Shown: positions 1-13,130 of the stretch, one piece after another
Numbering within the stretch: the stretch's first letter is position 1
Layout: every line of letters begins with the position of its first letter
Source of the DNA: Cystobasidium ongulense
Taxonomy: Eukaryota > Basidiomycota > Cystobasidiomycetes > Cystobasidiales > Cystobasidiaceae
Assembly: GCA_022835595.1 (NCBI GenBank)
Contig: BQUP01000002.1
Location: 2,404,534-2,468,533 of the forward strand
Direction of reading: 5' to 3'
DNA length: 64,000 bases
Notes under the pieces: model-generated
Databases searched by the model: none
Told to the model about the DNA's origin: nothing
The model's input: the letters and a program-made list of their open reading frames with translations, nothing else
Program-made: the position numbers and the translations under genes

Positions 1-30
1 CACGCAAAGAGCAGTCAAGCACACCACAGC

Positions 31-3000
31 ATGGCTCCAGCGTCGAAACAGCCAGAGCTCAATCTCGAGGCACCGGAAGGCGACAAGCTGCGTGTCGTTT
101 CGGACCGGAAAGGTGGCTCGGTAGCAGCAGCAGGCGGCGGTGAGTGGGAGAGCAATCATAGCATGGTGGATGTGTGATGCTGATGCTCTTGATTTGAACG
201 TGCTGCTCAGATGGCGGCCTGAGTGAGTTGCATTGTCTCCATCCCATTTCGGATATGCAAGACATGACACATGAAATGGGCGCTGAGAGAAATACTTTCC
301 ATCAAACAGCGCTCCGATACCAGTCCGAGCTCCCCAAGCTGCCCATACCTCCACTCGAGGATACATGCAAGCGATATCTACGTGCTCTTGAAGGTCTTCA
401 GGTGTGTACTCTTCGAGCTTGTCCCCGTCATGACGCTCCTCCGGCTACGTGATCGGGGAGAGCAGTACCCGGACCTGCTGCATACAATGGCTGAATGGCT
501 GATGCTCCCTCTGTTTATGCTGTGCATTGCATAGACAACCGAAGAACATGAGCGTACAAAGAGAGTCGTTGCTGAGTTCCTGCAGAAAGAGGGGCCAGAA
601 CTCGACGCTCGATTACGGAGATACGCCTCTCAGAGAGATTCGTACATTGAAGCATTCTGGGACGCTGCCTATCTAGACACTACAGACTCTGTAGTCCTCA
701 ACCTGAACCCTTTCTTCGTCCTTGAGGATGATCCTACTCCTTCCCGAGGCAATCAAATGTCGAGAGCGGTAGGCCTAATCATGGCTAGTTTGGGATTCGT
801 GCATGATCTCCGTACTGGACAACTGGAACCGGACAATATGCGTGGTACACCACTAGACATGTACCAATACTCGAGGCTGTTCGGGACAGCTCGTATTCCT
901 ACAGCGTGGGTCTTTACTTCTTTATTTATGCGCAAAGCGCTCCCGCTGACTGCATGATTTCAAAACAGCCATGGATGCAAGATGAAGTCAGATCCTCGGT
1001 CTAAGCATATCGTCGTTCTTCGTCGCGGCCAATTCTACTATTTCAATGTCTTGGACTCGCACCATCGCCCCGCCCTAACGGAGAATGAGCTCCTTAAGAA
1101 TCTGAATGCCATATGCGCAGATGCAGACAAGACTGCTCCTCAACTAGTAGCCCAAGGTGCTGTCGGTGTTCTCTCAACGGAAAACAGAAAGCTGTGGTAC
1201 AACCTCAGAGAAGGACTGAGACAAGATAACGAGAATAGGTCATGTCGTGAGCAATCCCCTTGACGTGATCATCAGTCTTGGTACGAAGTTGACGCGACTA
1301 CTTGTGCTTTCGCAGTCGAGGTGGTCGATGCTGCTTTGTTCATTGTCTGTCTTGATGACTCTACTCCGAAAGATATTAATGAAACATGCGCCAACATGCT
1401 CTGCGGTACATACCAGCTTGATAGAGGTGTTCAAGTCGGTACTTGCACAAATCGATGGTACGAGAAGCTGCAGATCATAGTCGCCGCCAACGGAACGGCG
1501 GGTATCAACTTCGAGCATTCCGGAGTGGACGGCCATACGTCAGTATATTCCATACCTCACAATATACACCGAAGCTCGGCGTATTGACTGCGTTTGTGTT
1601 CTACAGAGTCCTAAGATATGCCGGCGATATCTACACAGAACTCATTCTACGCTTTGCAAAAAGTATAAACAATCACGCTACAACTCTTTTCAAAGCAAAG
1701 CTATCACCACATGCAACAGGAGCAGGAAAAAAAGCAAATGGAAACGGTAAACCTTCATCTAACGAGGAAGAAGAAGAGGAGTTAGACACAGAACCTAAGA
1801 AACTGGAATGGAACCTGACTCCTGAATTGAGAACCGGCATTAGGTTTGCAGAGACTAGATTATCTGATCTGATTTGCCAGAATGATATTGTTACTCTTGA
1901 ATTCGACGTAAGTGCCAGCCCTCATTTCACCTTGATATACATGAAGAACTGGCTGATACAGGCTTTTCTAGGCTTATGGAAAATCTTTCATCACAAGACA
2001 TGGATTCTCACCGGATGCTTTCGTGCAGATGGCTTTCCAGGCGGCGTACTTTTCGCTCTATGGTCGTACAGAATGCACATACGAACCTGCAATGACGAAG
2101 GCTTTCCTGCACGGGCGTACAGAGTCTATTCGGTAAGTCACGAACGTAGCATAACTCGATATGTTCTCAATACTTACCAGTCTTTCCACCGCCCATGTTT
2201 AGATCGGTACAACCTGAATCAGTAGCGTTCGTTCGGTCCTTTTGTTCTGACGAAACCACGCCTCGTGAAAAGATGGACGCGCTCAAGATAGCTTGCAAGC
2301 GGCATGTCGACCTGACAAGGGAATGTAGTAAAGGTCTAGGACAAGATCGGCTTCTGTACGCTTTAGCAGCAGTAGCTAAAGATCCAACATTAGGAAACGA
2401 AGATCCAGATGATATGACTCCAATCAATGGACATGAAAAAGTGGATAGTAAGAGTGGAAGTGACAGTGAGGACGAGACTCTGCCTCCTCTGCCTGCTATT
2501 TTCAGAGATTCGGGTTACTCTACCATCAATCATTCGGTCCTGTCTACTAGTAATTGTGGAAATCCTTGTCTTAGAATGTTTGGGTTTGGGGCTGTCGTAC
2601 CTGATGGTTTCGGTATTGGATACATCATCAAAGTGAGCGGACTTTCAATTGTCTATTTCGGATGACTCGCTGATTCTTGCCGATACTTTCTAGGATGATG
2701 GCATATCTGTTTGTGCTTCGAGTAAACACTTGCAGACTCAGAGGTTCTTGGATACCTTGAGAGCATATTTGATGGAAGTGCATCGTATGCTTATCCAGCT
2801 GCATCGCGAAGCTAATGCCAAACCAGCCGCAATGGTAAGTCTCAGAGTGAACATGCTTGGTTTGGCCAAGAAGTCAGGCTTACATACTATCAAATAGTCA
2901 ATCAAGTCTACTAGCGACGACGACGATGAGGATGACGCTTTCGGAGGGTATGGCTTCTACACCAATTCATTCGGTGCTATTGACAAGCTTATCCAAGCAC

Positions 3001-3053
3001 GGAGGCACGGAAACAGAAGTGTTGGCACGAAGATCGCTACTTCTGACTATTAA
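31..3053 (+). CDS. carnitine O-acetyltransferase
   Basis: Transfers acetyl groups between CoA and carnitine so that acetyl units can move between cytosol, peroxisome and mitochondrion. Ten exons (31-139, 310-401, 535-905, 969-1246, 1316-1538, 1607-1907, 1972-2132, 2203-2632, 2694-2834, 2898-3053) keep one frame and give about 753 residues. The choline/carnitine acyltransferase family is shown by LPKLPIPPLEDTCKRYL near the N-terminus, RLFGTARIPT, NFEHSGVDGHT with the catalytic His region, LHGRTESIRS, and a substrate-binding STS followed by FGAVVPDGFGIGY. No N-terminal presequence and no C-terminal PTS1 tripeptide (it ends TSDY), so a cytosolic YAT1/YAT2-like form is more likely than the organellar CAT2. 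An acidic insert lies before the end. The start sits only 30 bases inside the window. Confidence 0.95.
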
Positions 3054-3368
3054 ATGGGAAAGAAGCACTTCAATGTCTGCAGAGCTTCCCTAAGGAATCG
3101 TTCTTCTTTACATATCAGCCTTATCACAGTGTATGCTCTCAAATGAATATCGTTGTATAGCCAATCTAGGCCTTGTAGCTTGTATTATACTCATTATTAG
3201 GGAAGTGTATCAATGCATCTCGCTTCAAGCTTGATGCCAACTTTGCTTCGCTTTTACCTTTGACTTCATCATGTGGCGAAAGAGTAGATACCCGCCGCGC
3301 TTCGTTCTACGCAGCGGGGTTCGCAACGAGACAACTCGGATTTCAACGACACGAAATCCTTGAAGAAG

Positions 3369-4188
3369 ATGGCAGCCACTCTGAAATGGATAGCAGCAGA
3401 CGTAGAGTCCCTGCTTCCCAGCTGGTCTTACGGTTCTTCAGTCAACTCGAAATCTCCAGAGGTTGGAGATTCGCCACCGACTTCACCACTTCGAGTGCCT
3501 GATGGAAAGAGCGTCTTTCTGTTCACGAGGTGAATCTCGTTCAGCAGAGTCAATTGCAAACGCTTTGGTAGACTGATCTACTGCTTTAACAGGCATATGG
3601 GTTGTCCGTTCTGCGAGAAAGGTAAATTAACCACCTCAAGACGGGCGGCTGTCGGCAGGTGCCACACAAAATCGCTGCAACGCTGACACTTCCTGTACAG
3701 AAATAAGGAAGCTTGTGGATCTCGCCAAAAAGCCAGAGAATGCGTCGATTACATTCGTGATCATCACTCACTCCGTATCAACGCACACATTGCACGAATT
3801 CATCCACGACGAACTGGCCTTGGCACCCTCTAAGAACATTATTCTATTTGGAGATACCGAGCGTAAAGTATATGCAGCTTATGGCTTAGGAGAGCTGAGC
3901 TTGTTGAATGTCATCAATAAAGCGATCCTGAAGCAAGTGGTGGATCTGAAGAACAATGAGGGTATCGCTAATCGATTGACGAGAGGCACGAGGTGATTTC
4001 GCAGCTATATTTATTTATTGAAAGTGGTACTTGCTAACTCAGTGAATGTGTGCGGATGACCTTGCAGATGGCAGACGAATGGGGCGTATGCTGTCGGTGA
4101 GGATGGGAAGATCTCCTACAAGCATGTTGGTAAAGACTCGAGCGACATGGCGGACCTGGATGCAGCCATCAAAAGTACTTCGCTGTAA
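3369..4188 (+). CDS. peroxiredoxin-like (AhpC/TSA_2, PRXL2 type) protein
   Basis: Four exons (3369-3529, 3593-3621, 3701-3992, 4068-4188) join in frame to 200 residues. The motif HMGCPFCEK carries a CxxC pair at the start of a thioredoxin fold, and the C-terminal NGAYAVGEDGKISYKHVG matches the beta-hairpin seen in AhpC/TSA_2 proteins such as PRXL2/AAED1. It is therefore a probable thiol-disulfide or peroxide-linked oxidoreductase, with substrate unknown. The second exon is only 29 nt and holds most of the CxxC motif. The start was chosen as the first ATG in frame (MAATLKW). It follows the carnitine acetyltransferase by about 315 bases on the same strand, with no sign of shared control. Confidence 0.8.
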
Positions 4189-4684
4189 GGCTGATGAGAA
4201 CCAGGAGCATGGCACATCGAGCACCGAATAAAGATATAGAATAATTTCCTATATCCCTCACGTGCTGGCGGACTATAGGTTTACGCCGCAGCCGAGAGTG
4301 GCAGAATGTGTCACTAGGCAGCGGTATGCGACAGTGTGGTGGTTGTTTGCGTCCCAATGCGAATGTATATGCTCTATACAAGTCTGTCTTGTTGAAAGCT
4401 AGCTCTTCTGAGCAAGCTTCCATCACGATGCACGTTTTTCCAGAACAAAGCTGCTTCTCTCGCAAGTCCGCCGTCTTGCCCTTGCAGCGACTTTTGGCAG
4501 AACAGACAGACGCTGACAGCGGCAAGAGACGAGACATATAGCATTGAACTGAGAGCATAGCTGGACTCTACACCTCGAACCACCCCGGTCTGCTTGGTTG
4601 GATTACCGAACTCATCAAGCTTCAAGCTTCACAGCAGTCTCGTTGAGCACGCTCATCGAACACCAGAGCGAGATCCGCAACACC
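4189..4684. other. spacer between two + strand genes
   Basis: Nearly 500 bases upstream of MET13. Only out-of-phase short ORFs are seen. It should hold the 3' end of the peroxiredoxin-like gene and the MET13 promoter. No clear binding site could be named. Confidence 0.5.
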
Positions 4685-6939
4685 ATGAAGATCTCAGAGC
4701 GCATCAAGAACAAGGAGACGTCGGGTCAGCCCTACTTCTCCTTCGAGTACTTCCCCCCAAAGACTCGTGGGTCCGCCATCTACTGCAATCACTGTCTTGG
4801 TGATCCAGCCCGTGTAGATGCTAATGTGACATGCCCACAGCCGAGGGAGTCGCAAACCTGTATGCTCGCATCGAGCGCATGCGTGAACTCGGTCCTACCT
4901 TCATCGACATCACCTGGGGTGCCGGCGGAACTCGTGCAGACACCACCGCCCAATTCGTAAAGGCGGCGCATGAGGAGTTTGGCCTGGAAACATGCATGCA
5001 CTTGACATGCACTGACATGCCCAGAGATCAGGTGGACAAGGCATTGGATGTATGTTGAGCTTGTATGCGGTAACACCTCTCTTCAGCCCAGTCAAACTGA
5101 CTTTCATGCGATCTTCCTTCCAGGACGCATACAACTCCGGTTGCCACAACATTCTCGCCCTTCGAGGTGATCCTCCCAAAGGTCAGACTGAATGGGTAGC
5201 ACCAGAGAACGGATTCAGGCATGCCATAGATCTAGTCAAGTTCATCAGACAAAAGTACGGTGATCACTTCGACATCGCAATTGCCGGTTTCCCTGAAGGT
5301 CATCCAGATAGACAAAGCAAGGACATTGAAATGGCGCACATGAAGGCTAAAGTAGATGCAGGTGCCACCTTCATCTTCACTCAAATGTTCTACGATTTTG
5401 ATATATTCAAACAATGGGTACATGACGTTAGAGCTGTCGGAATCAACATTCCCATCATTCCTGGTATTATGCCAATCCAAAACTACGCTCAATTCAAGAA
5501 GACCACGAAATGGTTTGGTACTCTAGTACCGCAGGCTTGGGAGGATGCTTTGGTCCCCCACAAAGATGATGATGAGAAAGTCAGACAGATTGGTACACAG
5601 CTTGTTTCTGCTCTGTGCAGGAATATACTCGATGGCGGACTGGGAATCAAAGGCTTGCATTTCTATACAATGAACCTGGGTCAGTACATGCGCGTTCTCC
5701 TCCCTCGGTCACGGATTGTTGATGTGCTTCGCTTCACAGAAAAAGGAACGAGAATGATCCTGAAAGAGCTTGGCTTTGTGCCAGACAAAGAACTTGTCCA
5801 TCCTATGCCTTGGCGACCAGTGGGTGTTTAAGCTTATTACAAATACACTATAGACCTTGGCTGATCAGATCATAACCCAGTCTTTGACACACAAGCGTCG
5901 CGCAGAGGGTACCAGACCTATCTTCTGGGCGAATCGAACAAAGTCATACCTCGCACGAACGGAAACTTGGGATGAGTTCCCAAATGGTCGATGGGGAGAT
6001 TCACGGTCTCCAGCTTTTGGTGAAGTGAGGCCTGGTATTGGACTTGGAATGAAGCAGACTGTGAGTGATCATTTCCAGTCTCCTTTCCCTTGAGTGTCAT
6101 ACTGATTTTACCGAGACCTGCAGCGCGAAGATGCTATGAAGCTCTGGGATACACCAGAATCCATCGAAGAGGTACAGAAGATCTTTGCGGACTTCTGCAG
6201 AGGTCGTATCACCACGCTGCCATGGTCAGAGGGTCCAGCTGCCGCCGAGACCAGCTCCATCTCCGAGCCATTGGCGATCATGAACGAGAGGGGATACCTC
6301 ACCATCAACTCGCAACCTGCTGTTGATGGCGAAAGAAGTAACCATCCGGTTCATGGGTGGGGACCTAGAAATGGCTACGTCTATCAGAAGGCGAGTTTTG
6401 TCATTCATTGTGTAATTTATCAACCTTTACTAATCCTTCATAATCTCCCATTTGTACAGGCATACCTTGAATTCTTCGTCTCACCAGCTCAAGCAGAAGA
6501 GCTCTTCAACATATTCGAGAAAGAGGAGAAGGATTCAGCCATAACATACTACGCTGTCACTCGTGCAGGCGAACTATTCTCAAATGTGACGTCTGATTCG
6601 CCCAATGCAGTCACTTGGGGTGTGTTCCCAGGTCGCGAACTCGTTCAGCCTACTGTAGTGGACAAATACAGCTTCGAAGCCTGGAAAGATGAGGCTTTCG
6701 AATTGGGACAACAATGGGCTAATCTATACCCTTCAGGCTCGAAAGCCAATCAAGTCCTCAATGAAATCTTCAATACATACTTTTTGGTCAATGTCGTTCA
6801 TAACGACTATCGCGATCCTGATAGCCTCGCTATCTTCCGCCCTTTCATTGGCGACTCGGACAGCCCTGCTCTAAATAGGTCGCCCAAGATGAGCGAAACA
6901 AACGGCACAAACGGCACAAACGGCGCGAATGGATATTAA
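4685..6939 (+). CDS. MET13: methylenetetrahydrofolate reductase
   Basis: Reduces 5,10-methylene-THF to 5-methyl-THF, the methyl donor for methionine synthesis. Six exons (4685-4766, 4841-5049, 5124-5819, 5854-6060, 6124-6390, 6460-6939) give 646 residues, the usual length for the eukaryotic two-domain enzyme. The N-terminal TIM-barrel half shows [22 protein letters not shown] and [11 protein letters not shown] (flavin/folate site), and FTQMFYDFD. The C-terminal half, from about residue 330, is the regulatory SAM-binding type domain with [20 protein letters not shown] and [12 protein letters not shown]. Intron 5 (6391-6459) has a GC donor (AAG/GCGAGT) and a good TACTAATC branch site; no GT donor keeps frame. 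The protein ends in a short Asn-Gly-Thr repeat. The fourth intron is short, 34 nt. Confidence 0.97.
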
Positions 6940-8558
6940 AACATCGCACCGCCAAGATGTTGGCCAACGAATAGGAGAACCACCTCAAATGCAACTCTAC
7001 AAATATACCCCTTTTCATACGTAAACACGAAAGAGGCACCTCAACAGTCCTCTATATCTCAACGATATATTTCAAACTACCAACAGCAACTTCGCAGTGA
7101 AGAAGAGCGCGCTCACTCAGTTTTAATACCAGCACGTACTCTATTCATCGCCTAAAACATGTCTTTCATCAGCAAGCTCTTTTCATTTTTTACAAACGTC
7201 GGGCAACATAAATCTTACGACACAAACAAAAACCCTGCATCTTTTTCCTCTGTAGCTATAGATGGGTTATTTAGAGCCTCAGGAGAAGGTTTCAGGCAAT
7301 ACAACATGAGAACCCTCAACGGGTAAGAATACGAGCTACTGAGCCTCCTGATTTCCAGATTGACTCCTCGGTCCTCCACGACACGAGACATCTGGCTTTT
7401 GAGATGCAGACTAATGATACGAGGTGCAGACCAATGACATAAGGTGCGCAGGCGTTTCACTGGACAACCTGTGCTATTGGATCAGAGATCGACATGGTCA
7501 GAGTCGCTCGTACATCCTACGTCTCATCTCAGATTCTTGGAGGATATCACGTACGTGGCTACATTAACTACCAATTACCGACTCGCAAATGTGCACAACT
7601 CAGCATCAATCAAACCGAAAGTGGAGACTACGTCTGCAGCAGAGTACCACCACGCTTTCACCTTTACTCTCACTCTTATTCTCATCCTTACTCTCACCCT
7701 CTCAGCACTTGGGAGACCGGTCAAACACGTTGCGGGCGGGTTCCGGACCAAATTTGTCCTTCTCAAGAAGCAATTGCTACATTTGCAATAGATAGCTGGT
7801 ACTTTGGGTCAACGAGAACGGAACAAAAACGTACATCCAAACACACGCCGCAATGGAATAGAATGAAGAGCACATTGAAATTTGCATATTGAATACATCG
7901 AACTGGGGTCCTCGCGTGTCGCCTAGTCCCACATACAGATCTAGGAAAAACTTAGAGGGGCCCCAATGTTCGCCAATTGGTCGCCTTTGCTCAGACTGAA
8001 TCGCTGACCGAATCCAGCCGAGTAGAGGCTAGTCAACCAACGACAAGTGAAGTGTACACTTTATAAATTTGTGAATTTGTGAATGTGAGAATTTGTAAAC
8101 TTGTAAATTTCCACCTCAGCCACGGAGGCAACCTCCCCAATTACGGTGCACATCATATGGGTCTACTTTAGGCAATTATCGCTGCTAGTTGCATGTTTTC
8201 CGTTGTTCAACTAGCGCTGAACAACCGTGGGCTGGCAAAAGCTAGCAAACGACGTGAATTCCCGGATTGGCTGCATACCAACGGGATTGCTAGAAGACGA
8301 TTGTAACAGAGCAAACACAGCAAATGACAGGCCGTAGAGTCAAGATAGCCAATTGCGAATGGTATGATACATATTCTGAAGAAGAGCTGCCTACGATTGT
8401 TGTTTCGAACAAGATGTCACGAATCAAGCTTATCATTTGAAACGGCCTCCAAAGATGAAGGTTGAGGCATATAAATAATGTCGTAAGAGGTATAGAGGCA
8501 AGGTCCGTTATAATGAAACATGAGAGCTGCATACTTCTTGAGACTGCGTAGCTGACAA
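6940..8558. other. 1.6 kb spacer with low-complexity stretches
   Basis: No convincing gene. It includes a pyrimidine-rich repeat of CTCACT/CTCATC units near 7666-7710 and an A/T-rich imperfect repeat of the type AATTTGTGA near 8066-8110. A 55-codon ORF at 7159 is listed separately. The region separates the MET13 terminus from the 3' end of the minus-strand polyQ gene, so both genes end into it. Confidence 0.5.
7159..7326 (+). CDS. possible small ORF, 55 residues
   Basis: The ATG lies in a favourable context (AAAACATGTC) and opens 55 codons beginning MSFISKLFSFFTN, with a hydrophobic-aromatic N-terminus and a Ser/Gly-rich remainder. The stop codon overlaps a consensus donor (GGGTAAGA). Splicing to an AG at 7358 would add 24 residues but needs an intron of only 36 nt. 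No family is recognised. It could equally be chance in a gene-poor stretch. Confidence 0.2.
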   Translation: MSFISKLFSFFTNVGQHKSYDTNKNPASFSSVAIDGLFRASGEGFRQYNMRTLNG

Positions 8559-11500
8559 TCAGCTTTTTTCGGTGGTGTCTGCGCTAGATGGGGATGCAGG
8601 AGGTTGTGATATCGTAAAAGAGGGTAGGGAGCCAACGAAGTCTACGGTAGCTTTGCGGGACGGCTTAGAGCCATCCGAGCTAGCAGAAGGAGACTCAATG
8701 CCCAATCCAACGGTTTTGTTCTCTGTCATAGCCACACTGCTCACGGCAGGACTGTCAAGCAGACCACCCGAAGGAACGCGAGAGTGCGGGACACTCGGAT
8801 GAATACTTGGGCTACGACTATATGACGAGTCTAGTACTATTTCAACATCTTCATTACTGTCGGTGTCTTCGCTTGAGCGGGTATCTTCGTGACCATTTGA
8901 AGGGGAAGTGAGGGAGACAAATTGCTGGCTACGAGGGGATAGTGTGCTATCTCCAATCTCATCTGTTTGAGTGTATCTCAAGGATGGATTTCGTGATGAT
9001 TGCTTGCCTTTTCGGAAGTTTTTGTACCCAGATGCGAAGGGATGAGGAGGGTATTTCGATGAATTGTAGGGAGAGTCGCTAAAATGATACGAAGCAGAAT
9101 TGAAATCCGTAGGCGAGCAGTAACCAGTAGAATAGGCGAGATGAGGTGTCGTACTGGAGAAAGATATGCTTAAGCTAGGAGGGGCATCCTACGATACAAG
9201 CAGAGTCAGTCATACTTCAGTAACGGCCGTGAGCAGTACTCACACTCCCTGCTTGACTTGCTTCAGATCGTACACTCCCGTCGCCTTGCCAAGACGTCGC
9301 ATCGTGAAGCGGTCTCGTGGACACCTCGGGTGAGCTCTTTTCATTGGCACCCTCGCTGGCGGTAGTGGCGTTGTCGACCAGCCTTAAACGAGCCTCGGCC
9401 CGCTCAGCTCTGTCGTAAAAGTGCGCCAAAGCTTTTTGATGCTGTGCAGCGCAAAGATAGTCACGTCAATACCAGCACAATACCAGGACGCCATCTCTCA
9501 GCGGTCGCCGGTAAGCTATTATCTCACCTCAGCTTCAATGTTCCTCCTGTCAACTTCCACGCATTTCAATTTCCATCGAGCAATTTCTAATTCCTTTCCA
9601 CGTCGTTCAAGGACAGTCTCCATACTCTTGATTCTTTTCATGGTTTCCTCTGTACTGAAAGCTGTTGACTGGTCTTGATCTACCTTTTCTTGCATTTGAG
9701 CTAATAATTCCAAATCAGCCTTTATATCATCTTCATTGTTGGTGACATCTTCATCGTCCAACTCCATTTGGCGTGCTTTCTCACGTTCCCTCTCTCTTTG
9801 CCTTGATCTACGTTCCTTACGGGGATTGAGCAGGGGAGACGATGGTGGTATCAGAGAAGACCGACGTCTGTCGTAGTTGGGTCGCTGAGTAGGATTGTAG
9901 GAGCTGGAAGTTGTAGACATATCTACTTCTGCATCATATTGGGTCGACGTGTCGTGATTTAGCGAGTTGGAATAATCTGGACTATCGAGGGCTTGTCCGT
10001 AGGAAGACATTCTAGAGATACGACTGTTGCGCCGGTTCCTCCTCTTGCCGTTCGGAAATGGTGAGCCGCTGGTGAAGCCTTGAGAAGGGCCAAAGGAGGG
10101 TATAGTAGCATCTGCACCTAGCGCAGGCGTACTCTGCCTTCTTCTAACAGTAGGGAAAGTTCCAGTACGAGCCCCTGCAGATGAAGTAGACGCCAAGGGA
10201 CCACCAGCGTGGTGATGCTGGAGGTATTGAGGCGGATACTGCTGATACGGCGAAGTAACACCAGGCGAGACTTGTCCTCCCACTGGCTGATAATGATACA
10301 TGCCAGAAGTAAGTGGAGACGCCAATCCGGTCAGAAGGAAAGGCGAGTGGCTTTGCTGCTGTCCTTCCGTTTGTAGGAAAGGAGATGGCAGGCCCTGTCC
10401 GGCAGGACTGAGTGGAGCGCGAGGGGCACTCATCACAGCAATACTGGGCTCCGCTGTCGAATGGAGGAAATGGTGCTCGGCCTGGGCCTGGGCGTGAGCT
10501 TGCGCTTGTGCTTGAGCGTGCTGACTTTGCACTTCATTTTGTTGCATAGCAAACTGTATCTGAGCCTGCATGAACATCATCTTCTGAACAAAATCCATCT
10601 GTGTCTGCTCGTGCATCTGCTGATTTTGGCCGGATCCATTTGCGAACTGCTGCTGTTGAGAAGAATACGCTTGATGGCTATTATCGGCTTCCGTAGGAGC
10701 GGTGCTCGCACCAGTACTGCCTTCATGGGCATCCAAGAGAGAATGTGCCCACGAAGGTTGAGGGGAAGTGGATCTAGACGATACTTGTGAGGGAGAAGCA
10801 AGGTGGACACTAGATCTATTACTTCCTCCGGAGCTACTATTTCCTCGTGCTCCCGCTTGTCCACCGTGCGGATGTGTATTCATAGGGTTCAACAACCCTG
10901 AGGAGGAGGGATTCGCCAGCGCAGGCGATTGAAAGCCCACGCGTGCATGCGACTGTGACTGGTCGGCGTAATCATGCATATTGCCATTTGAGCTTGCGGC
11001 AGGCTGAATTTGCTGCTGCTGTAGGAGATGCTGATATGGGTATTGCGCCTGTGCGATATAGTGGTGCATATGCTGCTGCTGCTGCATTACGAATGCAGGC
11101 TGTGATTGAGGACTAGATTGTTGCAAACCATGGAATGCAGCAGTGCGACCAAACGTTCCGCCCGGGCTCGCTTGCTGCTGGTGTTGCATAGCAGCATGCG
11201 GGGGAGGTGAAGTCGGCATAAAACCGTAGGAAGTGGACGACTGAACGCCTAGAGAGGACTGATACATCCCACTTTGCATATTTTTGTTGATGTGTGCATT
11301 TTCGGGCATCCTCTCGTTGGCGGGTGACTGTGGCAGTGTTGACGAGGAAGGAATATCGGAATGTCTAGGCATCGCAATATCTCTTCTTGCTGAAGATGGT
11401 GAATTATAAGCAGATGAAGAAGCGGATGATGTAGAAGGTAGTATAGGAATAGACGGATAACATGAAGTATCTGTCCCATCTTGCCGCCGCGGTTGTGAAG

Positions 11501-13130
11501 GCGAACTTGTCATAGGCCCTGCAAACTTGTCAATTTCACCTTCTTCTAGAGTGGTAGGCTCTTGAAAGCCTGCGTGAAAAGAATACGATAGCATGCTCGC
11601 TTTTCCCACGGGAGACTTTTGCAATAGTGATTCCGCCGACACAGCTTTAGAACTTTGCCTCGAAGGGGTAGTCTTGGGCGACACCAGGAAAGCGGCAGGT
11701 TGCAATGTTCTCTGGAACTGGGAAGGTGACGCATCGCTATTGCCTGGAGCAGTTCCTACAACCGCCGCTGTCGAGGACGCTTCCTGATCGTCTCTCAACG
11801 ATGTCATGTCCGTCGCATCGGTGGAGACGGAAAGTGAGGTAGATCGACCAGAAGACGAGCAAGTAGGTGATTGCCCCGATTCTTTTGTATTGCTCCTGCT
11901 AGGTGGAGTTGAGCTTATATACGTACCGCTAAGAGAAGGGTTCTTTACGCTGTTGACGTGAGGGAACATTATTGACGAAGAGCGAGAAGTGCTCCGCGAT
12001 GTACGATAGGTTATTGTTCCATTGCGCGACAGCGTGTGCGTGACTTCGTTTGACGCTTCGCGATTGGTTGAGATGTCTTCGGATGTATCGAAGGACACAT
12101 TGTCAGAAGGCAAATAATTGCGGCTTGCCATATCGAGTTCTGTCTTCTTTCCTTCAGCAGTACTAGGCAGTACTATACTAGTGTTGGGTAATTGAGCACT
12201 GCTATCAGCAGCCGTCCTAGCTTTCTTGCCCTTTCCTTGCGGCCTTGCAACTTGCTGTGTTGCTCTGCTACTTTTACTAAGTAGTATAGAGTCGGACAGC
12301 TCCTCGAAAGAGACTTGAATGCCTACATGTTTCATGACAGGCTGATTCGCTTGCACAACTGTAGGAGCAGCAGCCGGATGTGATGTGCGTTGCTGTTGCT
12401 GTTTCGAGGTTTGCGTACTCGAGCGAGATCTAGAGGATGACGAACTTGCATTCGCACTACCAGACACGTGCTTAGCTTGCGCTGTACGTGCCGACTGGCG
12501 TCCGGCAGGACTATGTGGTGAGGAAGGTGTATGGCTCATGGTCGGCAGTGGGGATTTGTTCTGGGCTTGAGAAGGAGAGGAAGAAGATGTAGACGTGCGA
12601 GGAATAGTATTGATGGTTCCAGCTCTTCCTCTGGTGTCTTTTGCAGATGCCGAGGTGGCAGAGTCAGAAGCACCATTAGCGGTGACTGTGTCTTTCCGGC
12701 GGCGTGTCTTCTGGCCGAGTAGACGTTTGAGTGTAGATGGTGTAGCTTCTTGAACGTATTGTACACACGCATCGAGGTGGAGTAGTTGCGACAGAGTCCA
12801 AGCGTGTGTACTTATAGACGAAATAGCTCTTGTCGACAAGGCGGCGTCTTTCCCTTCTGCAGTGCTGCCCCCAGCATAATTTGAAGCGGTGGAATTGGAT
12901 GCAGCTGTTGTAGATATTCCTAATAGACGCCTCTTTCTCTCGAATGCGCGCTTCTCAGACACGCGCTGTCGTATAGATTGCTGCACTATGTATGCCACGG
13001 ATAGAACAAGGGCCAATGCAAGCAGGGTTATATTCTCCTTCGCGCTCAACGAAGCAGGCAATCCTATTGTGGAGTGAAGTCCACTTGGGCCGTCGTGTGT
13101 ATTGCCCGACCCGGTCGCAGAGGAGCTCAT
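8559..13130 (-). CDS. membrane-anchored Ser/Gln-rich protein of unknown function
   Basis: Three exons on the minus strand (13130-9528, 9441-9244, 9188-8559) join in phase to 1476 residues. One hydrophobic segment near residues 33-50 (NITLLALALVLSVAYIV) is followed by a basic stretch, suggesting an N-terminal signal anchor. The middle is very low in complexity: Ser/Thr/Pro-rich blocks, several polyQ runs, and alternating Gln-Ala-His repeats around residues 840-900. Near residues 1110-1200 the sequence turns highly charged (RQREREREKARQMEL) and looks like a coiled coil. The last exon is again Ser/Pro-rich and acidic. I recognise no catalytic domain. The upstream start is the first ATG of a long open frame. 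Function cannot be named. Confidence 0.8.
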
